NCBI RefSeq assembly: GCF_003339865.1
Contig: NZ_QPKV01000005.1
Location: 1 to 64,000 of the forward strand
DNA length: 64,000 bases
Direction of reading: 5' to 3'
Source of the DNA: Pedobacter chinensis
Lineage (GTDB): Bacteria; Bacteroidota; Bacteroidia; Sphingobacteriales; Sphingobacteriaceae
Below, piece by piece: positions 15,610 to 25,240 of this stretch. How positions within the stretch are numbered: the first letter of the stretch is position 1; each line of letters begins with the position of its first letter. The notes under the pieces are model-generated. The model ran no database searches. It had not been told where the DNA came from and was given only the letters and a program-made list of their open reading frames with translations. Made by a program: the position numbers and the translations under genes.

Positions 15610-18600
15610 TTAAAAGTTAGTGAATAAACCTAATGTGTAAGTAGGGGTTACATAGGATTTCGCATAGCTTCCGGTACCCATGCTAAAGTTGTAGCGGTTA
15701 AAGCCAACTGTGTAAAGATTTGAAACCTGAGCCTTGATCTCAAAGTTCTTAAAGCCTGCCTTTTTTATAAAAGGCACGTTATTTAGCCGGTACGAAGCCG
15801 TTACATCGCCCAGCGTTAAGTAATCACCATGAACCACGTAATTACTGTTGTAGCGGTAAGCCCATGATGGATTTGGGCTATTCAAGTCAACCAGGTTAGG
15901 AATATCCGTGTTCAACTCATCGCCAGCAACCCTCCAATAGTTATTTGCCCCTAACAAAGGCCTGTTATCTACCGGTGTAGGTCTCGGTACCCTTACCTTA
16001 AAACCGCCATAATAATTAATCATGGCAAAGAAATAAAAACTGCCGACATCTATCCGGTTACTTAAGCCCGCACTAATACTTGGAATAGTTGTGCCAGAAT
16101 ATTGTACAAGTCCTGAATCTTTATTGGACATTGCTGCCACCAATGGATTAGTTATAGTACTTGTATTTACCACATAGGATTTTCCGCTTGGATCCAAAAT
16201 GATTGGATGACCTTCATTGTTAAGTCCCGTAGTATTGTAGGAAAACATAGCACCAACAGGATAACCATTTACATAACCCAGTATATCCAGCACCTGTGGA
16301 TCGTACCGCCCCGTTCTGTAAACATCAAGTACCTTGCTGCCATTTTTGGCAATAACAAGGCCTGTATTCCAGTTAAAGTTTTTGTTGGATATCCAATCGG
16401 CTTTCAGGCTAAACTCCAAACCATTATTTCTGATGGTGGCATAATTGATTAGGGCTGAGGTGGCACCAAGAGTTGGGTCGATGGTAGAATTACCCATTAC
16501 ATCGGTCGTTTTTTTGGTATAATAATCAAAGCTACCTGTGATATTTTTGAAAATATTAAAATCCAGGCCGAGGTTAAAGTTTTCCGTTTGTTCCCAACGA
16601 AGGCTGCTATTGGCATTTGATGCTAAAACGAGCGAGGTAAGGATAGGCGTATTTGATGTATTATTCTGAGCCTGGGCGATTACCTGCGGAAGAGAAAGTT
16701 TGGCTACATTTCCATTAAATCCAAAGGCACTGCGCAGTTTCAACTGATGCAGCCAGTTTATATTATTCATAAAGTCTTCTCTATGAATGTTCCAGGCGGC
16801 ACCTAAAGACCATAATGGTTTGTATTTATATCTGGGATCGCTTCCAAAAAGATTCGATTGGTCAATACGAATACTTCCTGATAATGAATAAGTATCTTTA
16901 AAGGAATAAACAACATTAGAAAAAGCCGATAAATATCGGTCCTCATTATAGGTCTGATTAAAGAAACTGGTTAATGATCCAAGCGTATTTCCTGTGACAA
17001 GTGTGCCTCTAACTGATGCCAAACCGTTAAATATTGAAGCATAGTCTACAGGTTGTTGCAGTAAACTCTGGTCGTTATAGCCAAAATAAGATGCTAAATT
17101 ACCCTTGTTTAATATGCTCCGAATTTCGCCACCGGCTATAGCGTTAATTGAGTGGTCACCAAATTTCTTATTATAGTTCAATTGTGTACGTGCGGTATAA
17201 CCAGTTGAACTTGTATTCTGCTGACGAAGGAAATCACCATCAGGAACATTCCTTTTGAATGTTCCACCCGCTGTCACTGTATAATTGTTTACCCAGGCAT
17301 TTACCTCCGAAGAACCCTGGCCAGCCAGATGCCTGATCTCTGAACGGGACGTTTCATACACTCCGCCAAATAAAAGGTTAAAGCCTTTCCCAATGTCGTA
17401 AGTGAAATTGGCAATCGTCTTGTTATTCATCGTCCGCGTTTTGTCGCTTACTGAATAAGCATCAACCAGTGGATAATAGTTTTGATCTAACAAACCCTGC
17501 GATAGGAGGAAATTATTATATACCGGCGCATAACTCATTGAAATGATGGCGTTAGGATTTCCATTTACATCTTCATAACGCTCATAGCCCGCAAACTGAG
17601 AGACGACAGGTATTGGCGCACTATTAAAACGTTGTTCCTGATATTCTGTTGTGAGCTCTAAGCTTAGCCGTTTTGCCAGTTTAAGTGTGGTTCGACCTGT
17701 TAATAAAAATCTGTTATTATCATTCAGGATCGCATTATTACGATTATCTGTATAATTGGCAGTAATATAATACAGTGCGTTAGGCACCCCACCTGAAACA
17801 TTCAACGTGTTCGTTTGCGTAGCTGCGGTTCTCTGGAATAAACGATTGTAGTCATTAAGATTATCATAGTTGGCAAGTTCTGCAAAAGAACTTTCGGCCT
17901 GCGCAGATGAAATAATGCCAGCGGCTAGCTGAGACTGAATGTAGAAAGGGATAGAACGGCGTATGTTACCTACTCCTGGATTGAACAAAGTTGACCAGGT
18001 AGCTGGCGTAATATTCAGGCTCTGTCTTTCCCTTACATAGCTCGCATTGATGGCCGATGCGTCTGGATCCCAACGGTAGCGGCTGTAATCCTCCTCAGGT
18101 TTCAGGCCCAGTGTAGTTCTGAAATTGAATTGTGCCGCCCCGGGATTAGCCTGCTTTCTTTCAATAATAATTACCCCATTAGATGCTCTTACGCCGTACA
18201 CAGTGGCAGAGGCTGCGTCTTTAAGTATTGTAACCGACTTTATTTCATTAGGATCGATCATATCAAGTGTTAACTCGGTTGGATAGCCGTCGACAACTAT
18301 TAACGGGTTTTGGTTGGCCGACATGGTAGAAATACCGCGGATATTGAACAAAGGCCTTGAAGATGTATTGCCGTTGGGGTCCGTACTGTTAAATAAAACG
18401 GAGTTATTGATCATTAATCCCGGTAAACGATTTACCAGCCCATCAAGAAAATCGGTACTTACCCGTGATTCATATTCTTTGGTGCTGATTTGAGAAACAG
18501 CACCTGTACTTTGCTCGGGTTTAATGCGCTGGTATCCTGTGTTTACGGTAACGCCTACCTCTTCTAGTTCACCCACATCAATGCTCAGGCGAATAATGCC

Positions 18601-19245
18601 CATGTTTTTTTCAGCTTTTATTTCTTTAGCTTTATAGCCTATAAACTTGATAACCAATATCGCGTTTTCATCTACGTTTAGTAACTTGAAAGAGCCATCA
18701 GCTGCGCTTCTAACGGCCTGATTTTTTCCTTTTACCGTAATCGTTGCACCAGGTAAAGGCTTATTAGATAATGAATCTACAATTGTACCACTCACATCTG
18801 TTATTTGAAACCATTCGGTAACGCGATCCAATAAACCAGCGGGTTTTGCCTTTAACGTTACCGTGTTGTTATTGATTTCGTAAGTTATCGGCTGATCGTT
18901 AAAAATCTGATCTAATACCGTTTTGAATTCAGTATTTTTCACAGCAATACTTACGAGCCTGGCTTTATTCAGCAATTCTCCAGAAGCGATAAAATTATAA
19001 CCACTTTGTTTTCTTAACTCTGTGATCACATCAACCAATAAGACATTGGATTTGTTAATGCTTATCTTTTGTGCAAAGCCAGCGGCACTGGCTTGCATAA
19101 AGGTAGCGATTAAAATTACGGTGGTTAGTCGCATGATAAGTTTGGTTTTTTGGATATATTGTTTACATAGATCCGGTTTTAGGTTTAGTTTCTGATACAC
19201 TTTGTTTGGTTTGTGACCATTCTTAACAGACAATAATTGCCCCAT
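15610..19245 (-). CDS. SusC/RagA TonB-dependent transporter with STN signalling domain
   Basis: This is an outer-membrane TonB-dependent transporter of 1,211 residues from ATG 19245. A more typical signal peptide starts at M38 (19134, MRLTTVILIATFMQASAAGF), so the first 37 residues may not be translated. Order of domains: STN (about 60-135), carboxypeptidase-D-like beta domain (about 150-225), plug (about 235-350, including the SusC TVYGVRASNGVIII segment), then the beta-barrel. The STN domain fits trans-envelope signalling through the FecR and ECF sigma genes encoded upstream. It forms a pair with the SusD protein that follows. Confidence 0.95.
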   Translation of the reverse strand: MGQLLSVKNGHKPNKVYQKLNLKPDLCKQYIQKTKLIMRLTTVILIATFMQASAAGFAQKISINKSNVLLVDVITELRKQSGYNFIASGELLNKARLVSIAVKNTEFKTVLDQIFNDQPITYEINNNTVTLKAKPAGLLDRVTEWFQITDVSGTIVDSLSNKPLPGATITVKGKNQAVRSAADGSFKLLNVDENAILVIKFIGYKAKEIKAEKNMGIIRLSIDVGELEEVGVTVNTGYQRIKPEQSTGAVSQISTKEYESRVSTDFLDGLVNRLPGLMINNSVLFNSTDPNGNTSSRPLFNIRGISTMSANQNPLIVVDGYPTELTLDMIDPNEIKSVTILKDAASATVYGVRASNGVIIIERKQANPGAAQFNFRTTLGLKPEEDYSRYRWDPDASAINASYVRERQSLNITPATWSTLFNPGVGNIRRSIPFYIQSQLAAGIISSAQAESSFAELANYDNLNDYNRLFQRTAATQTNTLNVSGGVPNALYYITANYTDNRNNAILNDNNRFLLTGRTTLKLAKRLSLELTTEYQEQRFNSAPIPVVSQFAGYERYEDVNGNPNAIISMSYAPVYNNFLLSQGLLDQNYYPLVDAYSVSDKTRTMNNKTIANFTYDIGKGFNLLFGGVYETSRSEIRHLAGQGSSEVNAWVNNYTVTAGGTFKRNVPDGDFLRQQNTSSTGYTARTQLNYNKKFGDHSINAIAGGEIRSILNKGNLASYFGYNDQSLLQQPVDYASIFNGLASVRGTLVTGNTLGSLTSFFNQTYNEDRYLSAFSNVVYSFKDTYSLSGSIRIDQSNLFGSDPRYKYKPLWSLGAAWNIHREDFMNNINWLHQLKLRSAFGFNGNVAKLSLPQVIAQAQNNTSNTPILTSLVLASNANSSLRWEQTENFNLGLDFNIFKNITGSFDYYTKKTTDVMGNSTIDPTLGATSALINYATIRNNGLEFSLKADWISNKNFNWNTGLVIAKNGSKVLDVYRTGRYDPQVLDILGYVNGYPVGAMFSYNTTGLNNEGHPIILDPSGKSYVVNTSTITNPLVAAMSNKDSGLVQYSGTTIPSISAGLSNRIDVGSFYFFAMINYYGGFKVRVPRPTPVDNRPLLGANNYWRVAGDELNTDIPNLVDLNSPNPSWAYRYNSNYVVHGDYLTLGDVTASYRLNNVPFIKKAGFKNFEIKAQVSNLYTVGFNRYNFSMGTGSYAKSYVTPTYTLGLFTNF

Positions 19246-19286
19246 TACATTGCTTTAACAGGCAATATTTGCTAAGTTTGTGTCTG

Positions 19287-19401
19287 GTTTATTGCAGATG
19301 ATCCATGCGTAGAAACTTCGAAAATCTGCTTTAATTGATTAAGTAAATCGATGCCAATTTTTTCCATATCCCGTGTCCAAACGGGGTATGGTTTTTTTTT
19401 T
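19287..19401 (+). ncRNA. Candidate antisense sRNA opposite the susC leader
   Basis: On the plus strand, opposite to fecR and susC, TTG (19250-19252) and TAAGTTTG (19273-19280) form a Bacteroidota-type promoter, predicting a start near 19287. An intrinsic terminator lies at 19364-19401: CCATATCCCGT, loop GTCCAA, ACGGGGTATGG, then ten T. The one non-Watson-Crick position is T-G, which pairs as U-G only in plus-strand RNA (it would be A-C on the minus strand). The ~115-nt RNA would pair with the susC 5' leader, as DonS-type RNAs do in Bacteroides sigma/anti-sigma PULs. There is no expression evidence. Confidence 0.55.
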
Positions 19402-19505
19402 GATATCGGTGGTTTGGTTTGATGTGGGTTTATTGTATTTTTATCTCCATATAATTTAGTTTAAGTTTCATGGGGAATATCCCTTATTTATGGTTGTTTT
19501 AGTTT

Positions 19506-20696
19506 TTAACGGTATACGTAAATTTTTCTTCCCTTAATTTCAAAATGTACATTTCCGGTTGCCTCTAGCGAAATCAACACTTGCGAAATGTTATCAAATC
19601 GAGACACTGAACCCCAAAATGTTCCTTCAGGAATACCATCAGTGTAAATAACTTCTACATTGTACCAACGCTCCAACATCCTCATGATTTCTTTAATATT
19701 GAGTACATCAAAAACAAAATTGTTGTTTGTCCAGGCCACGGCCAGTTCTGTATCCACTTTACCTAAATTGATATTTCCGTTGGTATTGATAGCCTGATTT
19801 CCTGGTGATAAAATTTTGGTTTGTTGGTCAGAAGATACTTTTACGCTGCCTTCTAACAGTGTGGTTTTAACATTGGATTCATTGGTATAGCTATTGATAT
19901 TAAAATGAGTACCTAGCACTTCAACATCTTGTTGCTCGGTTTTAACGATAAAAGGATGAAATTTATCCTTAGCCACTTCAAAATATCCTTCTCCTGTAAG
20001 GAAAACCTTTCTTTCAGGCTGTTTAATAAAACTTGTTGGATATTGGAGTGATGATTCGGCATTAAGAAATACAAGGGTTCCATCGGGTAGGATTACTTGC
20101 ATCTGTTCGCCCCGCATCGTTGAAAGAGTATTCACACCGGTTGATGCCAGGTTTTGATTAACGATTTCGTAAATAATTTGACCCGATTTGTTTTTATAAA
20201 TTTTCACTCCAGATTCCTCTGCAATGTTTCCGGTCAAAGCATCCTTAATTAAAATTTTTCGTCCATCTGCTAATGTAAGCGTAGCCCCGGGTTTACCCGG
20301 GGCAATATCATTTTGATAAGTAATGGATTGTTGTTTTTTAAAAGCATCTTGCGAAAGAAAATAATAAGTGCCAACGCTGATCATGGCTAAAATAGATGCG
20401 GCAATTGCAATTTTTGGCCATAATTTAACAGTTATTGTTTTTGATGATGGCCTATTTTGAGGTTTCTCATTGATGGAACTTAAAATTCTTTGATGAAGTG
20501 CAGAATAATTAGCTTCACTTATACTCTCTATTTCAATTTCAGCATTGATTACTTCATCAAAATCCTTTGTTAATACGCTGTCCCATTCCGCTAGGTACAG
20601 CCCATCTTCCAAGATTTCCAATACCTGGTTAATTTCTTGCTGGCTGGATTGGCCATCTATATATTTTTGAAATATATTTATTATTTCTTTGTTCAC
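19506..20696 (-). CDS. FecR-family anti-sigma factor
   Basis: This is a 396-residue inner-membrane signal transducer. The cytoplasmic N-terminus (1-93) binds the sigma factor, and a single membrane helix lies at about 94-113 (IAIAASILAMISVGTYYFL). The periplasmic FecR domain (about 185-280) includes GTHFNINSY and GSVKVSS. A DUF4974 domain at the C-terminus (about 325-396) is expected to contact the STN domain of the SusC partner. It lies between the sigma gene and susC on the same strand, the classical order. Confidence 0.95.
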   Translation of the reverse strand: MNKEIINIFQKYIDGQSSQQEINQVLEILEDGLYLAEWDSVLTKDFDEVINAEIEIESISEANYSALHQRILSSINEKPQNRPSSKTITVKLWPKIAIAASILAMISVGTYYFLSQDAFKKQQSITYQNDIAPGKPGATLTLADGRKILIKDALTGNIAEESGVKIYKNKSGQIIYEIVNQNLASTGVNTLSTMRGEQMQVILPDGTLVFLNAESSLQYPTSFIKQPERKVFLTGEGYFEVAKDKFHPFIVKTEQQDVEVLGTHFNINSYTNESNVKTTLLEGSVKVSSDQQTKILSPGNQAINTNGNINLGKVDTELAVAWTNNNFVFDVLNIKEIMRMLERWYNVEVIYTDGIPEGTFWGSVSRFDNISQVLISLEATGNVHFEIKGRKIYVYR

Positions 20697-20797
20697 TTTT
20701 TACTGCTTTTAATACTAATACAATTGGCAGCAGGAAACCATCCAGTTAATCATGAAAAAAAATAATAATTTGTTTATTGTGGTTGCTTGGCGTAAAA

Positions 20798-21391
20798 TTA
20801 TTTATGAATGGTAATGAATGCCAACAGGATTGTCAGTGCATTTTTATATTTGATGTATTCTCTGATCAATGTCAATGCCTTGTTCATGTGTTTGTTTACG
20901 GTACTTTCTGTTATACCAAGTTCTCCAGCTGCTTGCTTATAGGTTAAACCCTGAATGCGACAACGAATAAATACTTCTTTTGGTTGCCCTGTTAATGAAT
21001 TAAGGGCCTCAACGATTAGCGTATTACTTTCGTTATATTCAATTTTGAGGTCAGTAGTATATTCTGTAGCCTGTGCATATTTTCTTATTTCTGCCAGAAT
21101 AGATACTTCATGCTTTGCTCTCTTCAAAACATTAAGGAGTGTTCTTTTAGCTATGGTAAACAAATAAGGCTTAAATGGTTTTGAAGCATCAATTTCTTTT
21201 CTGCTTTCCCATAATTTCACAAAGGTATCATGAACGATGTCTTCAGCCAGATGTGGTGACTGTGCCGTTCTTTGAATGTAATATTTCAGTTTTTGAACAT
21301 TTTGATAGTATAGCATACTCAAGGCCTGCTGATCGTCTTGTTTTAAAAGCTCAATCAGTTCTTTTTCGGTACGTTCACTATGATCATTCAT
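20798..21391 (-). CDS. FecI-like ECF RNA polymerase sigma factor
   Basis: This 197-residue sigma-70-family factor has region 2 at about residues 20-90 (LAEDIVHDTFVKLWESRKEI) and region 4 at about 125-180 (LTYKQAAGELGITESTVNKH). There is no region 3, as in other ECF factors. It is probably held by the FecR protein encoded about 100 bp downstream and released when the SusC partner is loaded, then transcribes the susCD operon. The C-terminal tail (KNALTILLAFITIHK) is hydrophobic, a common trait of Bacteroidota members. Confidence 0.95.
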   Translation of the reverse strand: MNDHSERTEKELIELLKQDDQQALSMLYYQNVQKLKYYIQRTAQSPHLAEDIVHDTFVKLWESRKEIDASKPFKPYLFTIAKRTLLNVLKRAKHEVSILAEIRKYAQATEYTTDLKIEYNESNTLIVEALNSLTGQPKEVFIRCRIQGLTYKQAAGELGITESTVNKHMNKALTLIREYIKYKNALTILLAFITIHK

Positions 21392-21702
21392 GTTAAGGAG
21401 AAACGAATCTAATGAAAAAAATGTTTAATTCTTGTGAAGTGACATTCTATCGGTCAAATAATAGCAGATTCTGCAATTAATTTAATATGAAATAAAAATT
21501 AGTGGAATATTTGAGTCATAATCGCTAAGTTTTTTTTGAACTTCTGTTAGTTTGAATTAAATTACTTTGAAGTAATTAACAAAAATCCTCATTAAATATC
21601 GTAGTTTTTTTTATTTGATTTTTAATTATTCAAAAACACGGCGTGAGAGGTTATACCATCTCAACCTTTTCATATAATTGGTGGTTTCAAACTAAAAAAA
21701 TA

Positions 21703-22122
21703 ATGATGCTATACTATAATATATATACCTATATTAATGACCAAGAGTTTTTAGAGATAAGAAATAAATTGATCCCCATTGAAAAAAAAATGGCTGATGA
21801 GCTTTTCTTATTAGGTTGGGGATTAACAGAATCTGTAAAAAAAAATGATGCTTTAATCATTGATTTTATTTTTCAGGACAGGTTTTTTATGGGGAATATC
21901 GGTTTTGTTTATATCGATGAGCCTGGTGGGCCTGTTTTTTCTTTTTATGTGACCAAGAGTTATGACGAATTAGAAAATAGATATTTTGTAAAACAGTTTA
22001 TATCGGAAAATGAAAGCCTATCTTTTTATGATCAGAATATAGACTTAATATTGGATAAAGCAATAGAACTGTATAAACTATGGGATAAGGATTATGTTTA
22101 TGAAAATAATATAAATTATTGA
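21703..22122 (+). CDS. Hypothetical small acidic protein
   Basis: I do not recognise the family. From ATG 21703 the product has about 139 residues (MMLYYNIYTYINDQEFLEIR), is acidic and aromatic-rich, and has no signal peptide or membrane segment. Predicted strands and helices alternate, with a LILDKAIELYKLWDKDY helix at the end. A GTG at 21643 in frame is less likely as the start. The gene is more AT-rich than its neighbours and stands alone, converging with the GntR-type regulator, which may indicate acquisition. The 311 bp before it shows no feature. Confidence 0.55.
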   Translation: MMLYYNIYTYINDQEFLEIRNKLIPIEKKMADELFLLGWGLTESVKKNDALIIDFIFQDRFFMGNIGFVYIDEPGGPVFSFYVTKSYDELENRYFVKQFISENESLSFYDQNIDLILDKAIELYKLWDKDYVYENNINY

Positions 22123-22157
22123 GTAAGTCTATTTGGTTTGTACGCTGTTTAAGATAA

Positions 22158-23183
22158 CTAAAGTGAACATCTCTTTATAACCTTTGTAGGGTTTCTTTTC
22201 GTAATGATTTTTTCTTCCAGGATGGCTTGTGCAACTGTTTTGCCCATCGCTTCAAAATCTGTTGAGATCACAGTAATGCCATCTTCAAGTACCTCTTTTA
22301 CATCGGTATCGTTATAAGAGATCAAACCTACATCTTTGCCTAGTTTCAGTTTCTTTTTTCTGGCCAGTTTAATCAACACCACGTCATCAGTGTCATACCT
22401 GCTAAAAGTTACATACGCATTGCCTTTCTGAAATGTTTTCTCATCAATTTCAGACTGTATGAGGTAAGGATGCTCAATTTCTGTACAGTAACGTAAAAAA
22501 CCTTCTATTACCAGTCTGGCATGTACAGCCTCGGGATGAGCAACCAATATCAGGCGATCGTATTTTTTCAGTTCATCCTTCAGTTTGTGAAGGCTGTGAT
22601 AAATGTCATAACCATAATCTTGGTATATGCTGCTGTAGTTGCCTGATAAGGCTGGTTCGTTTAAATCAATAATTATTCTCTTTTTGTCTGGAATCAGATT
22701 CAACAGCGGAGCTACATTTTCTTTTAAAAAAGTGGCAATAACGTAATGGGTATAAGCACCCAGATTTTCTTTGATCAGATTTTCGAAAACGTGATAATTG
22801 TGGTGATGAAAATAGATGTCTATATCTGCCCGATTTTTCAATTGATTAAAAAGGGTTCGATAAAACTGTTCACGCAAAATATTCATTTTATCAAGTAGTA
22901 AAAAAACGCGGAACGAATGATGGATAGTGTTTTTGCGTACGTAATACCCCTTTCTGTAAACAGACTCTACAATGCCTTTTTCCACAAGCTCATTTAAACC
23001 TTTAAGCAGAGTGTCTTTGCTCATTTTTAAACGCTGCTGCAACTGCTTGAGCGAAGGCAACTGATCACCAATCTGGAGTTGATCTAGCTCAATCAACGAG
23101 GTAATGTGATCGGCAAGTTGCTGATATTTCATCTTGACTTGACCATTTTTAGGGAATGGATTTTCAGTATGACTGTCTATCAT
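22158..23183 (-). CDS. GntR-HTH / LacI-type sensor transcriptional regulator
   Basis: The 341-residue regulator has an N-terminal GntR winged helix (about 17-86, LPSLKQLQQRLKMSKDTLLK) and a C-terminal periplasmic-binding-protein-like sensor (about 90-335), the arrangement of AraR-like regulators. The sensor includes LARKKKLKLGKDVGLISYND and ends near EAMGKTVAQAILEEK. It is divergent from the large PUL and probably represses it until an oligosaccharide or monosaccharide product binds. The best operator candidates are the two 19-bp sites at 23227 and 23336. Confidence 0.9.
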   Translation of the reverse strand: MIDSHTENPFPKNGQVKMKYQQLADHITSLIELDQLQIGDQLPSLKQLQQRLKMSKDTLLKGLNELVEKGIVESVYRKGYYVRKNTIHHSFRVFLLLDKMNILREQFYRTLFNQLKNRADIDIYFHHHNYHVFENLIKENLGAYTHYVIATFLKENVAPLLNLIPDKKRIIIDLNEPALSGNYSSIYQDYGYDIYHSLHKLKDELKKYDRLILVAHPEAVHARLVIEGFLRYCTEIEHPYLIQSEIDEKTFQKGNAYVTFSRYDTDDVVLIKLARKKKLKLGKDVGLISYNDTDVKEVLEDGITVISTDFEAMGKTVAQAILEEKIITKRNPTKVIKRCSL

Positions 23184-23226
23184 AAGTAACTAATTTAGGC
23201 AAATGTAAATAATCAATTATACAAAC

Positions 23227-23354
23227 CAAACCAGTCAAGAACAGATTTTTGATAAATTACCTTTTTTTTAGGTGTTTGAGGTCTTTTTTGAAATTTATTT
23301 TTTTAATAGAAATAAATTACTTTAATTTGTTTAAGCAAACCAGTACAGACCAGA
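23227..23354. promoter_or_regulatory. Two near-identical 19-bp operator candidates for the GntR regulator
   Basis: CAAACCAGTCAAGAACAGA (23227-23245) and CAAACCAGTACAGACCAGA (23336-23354) match at 16 of 19 positions, in the same orientation, 109 bp apart. Within each, an ACCAG/AACAG pentamer recurs 10 bp later, one helical turn. They lie in the 292-bp divergent region between the regulator and the PUL, so binding at both could loop the promoter. Confidence 0.6.
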
Positions 23355-23475
23355 CTACATGATTTGATTTGTATGAAAACGGGATCATTTTTGTTTCTCA
23401 AATTCTTTTTCAAAAAGAAATTGAAAAATCCAAAGTGCAAAAATGTAACCGGCAATTTTTACTAAAAAGATATAA

Positions 23476-25146
23476 ATGCAAAGGGCTTTATTTTTTTTCT
23501 TGCTATTAATTGTAACCTCTTTCTGTTATGGACAACAGTTGCAGGAACTTAAGCCTGTTTTGGATATGCAGGCGGGCCAGCGAATCATAGAAATTCCCAA
23601 AGGGAGGTATTTACTAGACAATTCCCGTGATGGCGCCTATGTTTTTGCTGGCCTGGTTGGTGTAGAAATACGGGGAAATGGTTCTGAAATTATTTGTAAC
23701 TCCCAAGAACAGGCTCTTCGTTTTTTCGATTGCACCAATATAAAAATCTCGAATTTCTCTATAGATTATGATCCGCTCTGTTTTACCCAGGGGAAGATTG
23801 TTGTGATAGACAGTGCAGAAAACTCATTTGAGGTAGAGATTGATGCAGGCTATTCTGTTGATCATGTGCGCAACAATCGCGTACAGTTTTATGACCCTTT
23901 TACAAGGGAACTTAAAAGAAATAGCATAACAAGAGGTTCAGACCATTATGCTGCTTTTGAAAAAATTGCTGACAGGCACTTTCGGTTGGTAAAAAATGCT
24001 CGATGGGTAGCCAATGAAAAATTGGGCGATTTGGTAGTGCTTGATGTGGTAGCTGCAAAGGCTAATCCGGCAGCTCATGCCATTCAATTGGAACAATGTA
24101 CCAGGGCAACAATAGAGGATGTAACTGTTTATGGTTCCAACGGATTTTCGTTCTTTGAAAGAAACTGTAGTGAAAGTCGTTACAACCGCTGTAAGGTTGA
24201 TAGAGGACGTGTTTTACCTGGTACGGCTCCACGACTGCGATCGGGAAATGCAGATGGTATTCACAGTAGTATGGCAAAGATAGGTCCGCTGATAGAAAAC
24301 TGTGAAGTAAAACACACTGGCGACGACTGTATTGTGGTATGCGGAAGATCTTTTCCAATATCCCATGTGGATACTGCTGCTAAAACCATCTACGTGCTTA
24401 GCAGAGAAGCGAACCCTGTGTTTTATCCAGGTGATACCCTGCAACATGTATTTTACGTTGCCACTAAGGGAAGTAAGGTAAAAATGATCTCTGCAACAGC
24501 TTATGCACCTACTTCTGCCGAACAAATTTTCATTAAAGAAAAATATCCAAATTTATTATATAAAAACTATACAAGGGGAATGCGCATTGTACTGGAAACC
24601 GTGCCCCAAAACCTTAATCCTGGTGATATAGTGTACAATGATACACATACCGGAAAGGGTTTTACCATACGGCACAACCAATTGGGTTACAATCGCTCTC
24701 GTGGAATTCTCATTAAAAGCAGTAATGGGGAGATTTATCATAATGAAATTAACGGTACGGCGATGAACGCGCTACTTGTGGCGCCAGAACTTACTTGGAT
24801 GGGAGGAGGATTTGCAAGTCATCTTACAATCAGAGATAATATCATTTCTAACTGCATGTTTGAAAAAACGAATAAAGGCATGCCGCCAGGTGTTGTTTCG
24901 ATATTTTGTGCCGATGCGAAGTTAAACGTGCCACCTGTCGGGGCTTTTACGTCCATTAAGGTGTATAACAATAAGGTAGAGAAATCTCCCTTGCCAGGTT
25001 TTGTATTTACGGCTGTGGATGGTTTGTCGCAATACAATAACAAAACATTCGCTGATCAAGGCAATGTGAGGGAACATGGAAAGAATTTCGGCGTTATATC
25101 CGATGCAGTGACGTGGGAAAAGAATAATAATGACATACAAAGGTAG
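23476..25146 (+). CDS. Secreted right-handed beta-helix glycosidase, GH110-like
   Basis: This 556-residue protein has a signal peptide (about 1-19) and repeated beta-helix coils. The segment NADGIHSSMAKIGPLIENC followed by TGDDCIVVCG, and a later RSRGILIKSSNGEIYHNEIN with a GTAMNALLVAPE turn, resemble GH110 alpha-1,3-galactosidases; the GDD motif also recalls GH28. The likely role is cleavage of terminal alpha-galactosyl (or similar) residues outside the inner membrane. It is the first gene of the PUL, about 95 bp before SusC. The family call is by motif only, and GH28-like or lyase activity remains possible. Confidence 0.65.
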   Translation: MQRALFFFLLLIVTSFCYGQQLQELKPVLDMQAGQRIIEIPKGRYLLDNSRDGAYVFAGLVGVEIRGNGSEIICNSQEQALRFFDCTNIKISNFSIDYDPLCFTQGKIVVIDSAENSFEVEIDAGYSVDHVRNNRVQFYDPFTRELKRNSITRGSDHYAAFEKIADRHFRLVKNARWVANEKLGDLVVLDVVAAKANPAAHAIQLEQCTRATIEDVTVYGSNGFSFFERNCSESRYNRCKVDRGRVLPGTAPRLRSGNADGIHSSMAKIGPLIENCEVKHTGDDCIVVCGRSFPISHVDTAAKTIYVLSREANPVFYPGDTLQHVFYVATKGSKVKMISATAYAPTSAEQIFIKEKYPNLLYKNYTRGMRIVLETVPQNLNPGDIVYNDTHTGKGFTIRHNQLGYNRSRGILIKSSNGEIYHNEINGTAMNALLVAPELTWMGGGFASHLTIRDNIISNCMFEKTNKGMPPGVVSIFCADAKLNVPPVGAFTSIKVYNNKVEKSPLPGFVFTAVDGLSQYNNKTFADQGNVREHGKNFGVISDAVTWEKNNNDIQR

Positions 25147-25240
25147 CGCGATAGTATAGAAGCGTTTTGCCCGTTGTAAAAAAGCAACAGATATCTGAAT
25201 GTCTGTTGTGATAAAATAGTAAGCCAAATATAATAATGAT

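Noticed and set aside
19364-19401. Terminator for fecR
   Set aside because: The T tract follows only on the plus strand and the G-U pair becomes A-C in minus-strand RNA, so it does not serve fecR; it is better explained as the end of an antisense RNA.
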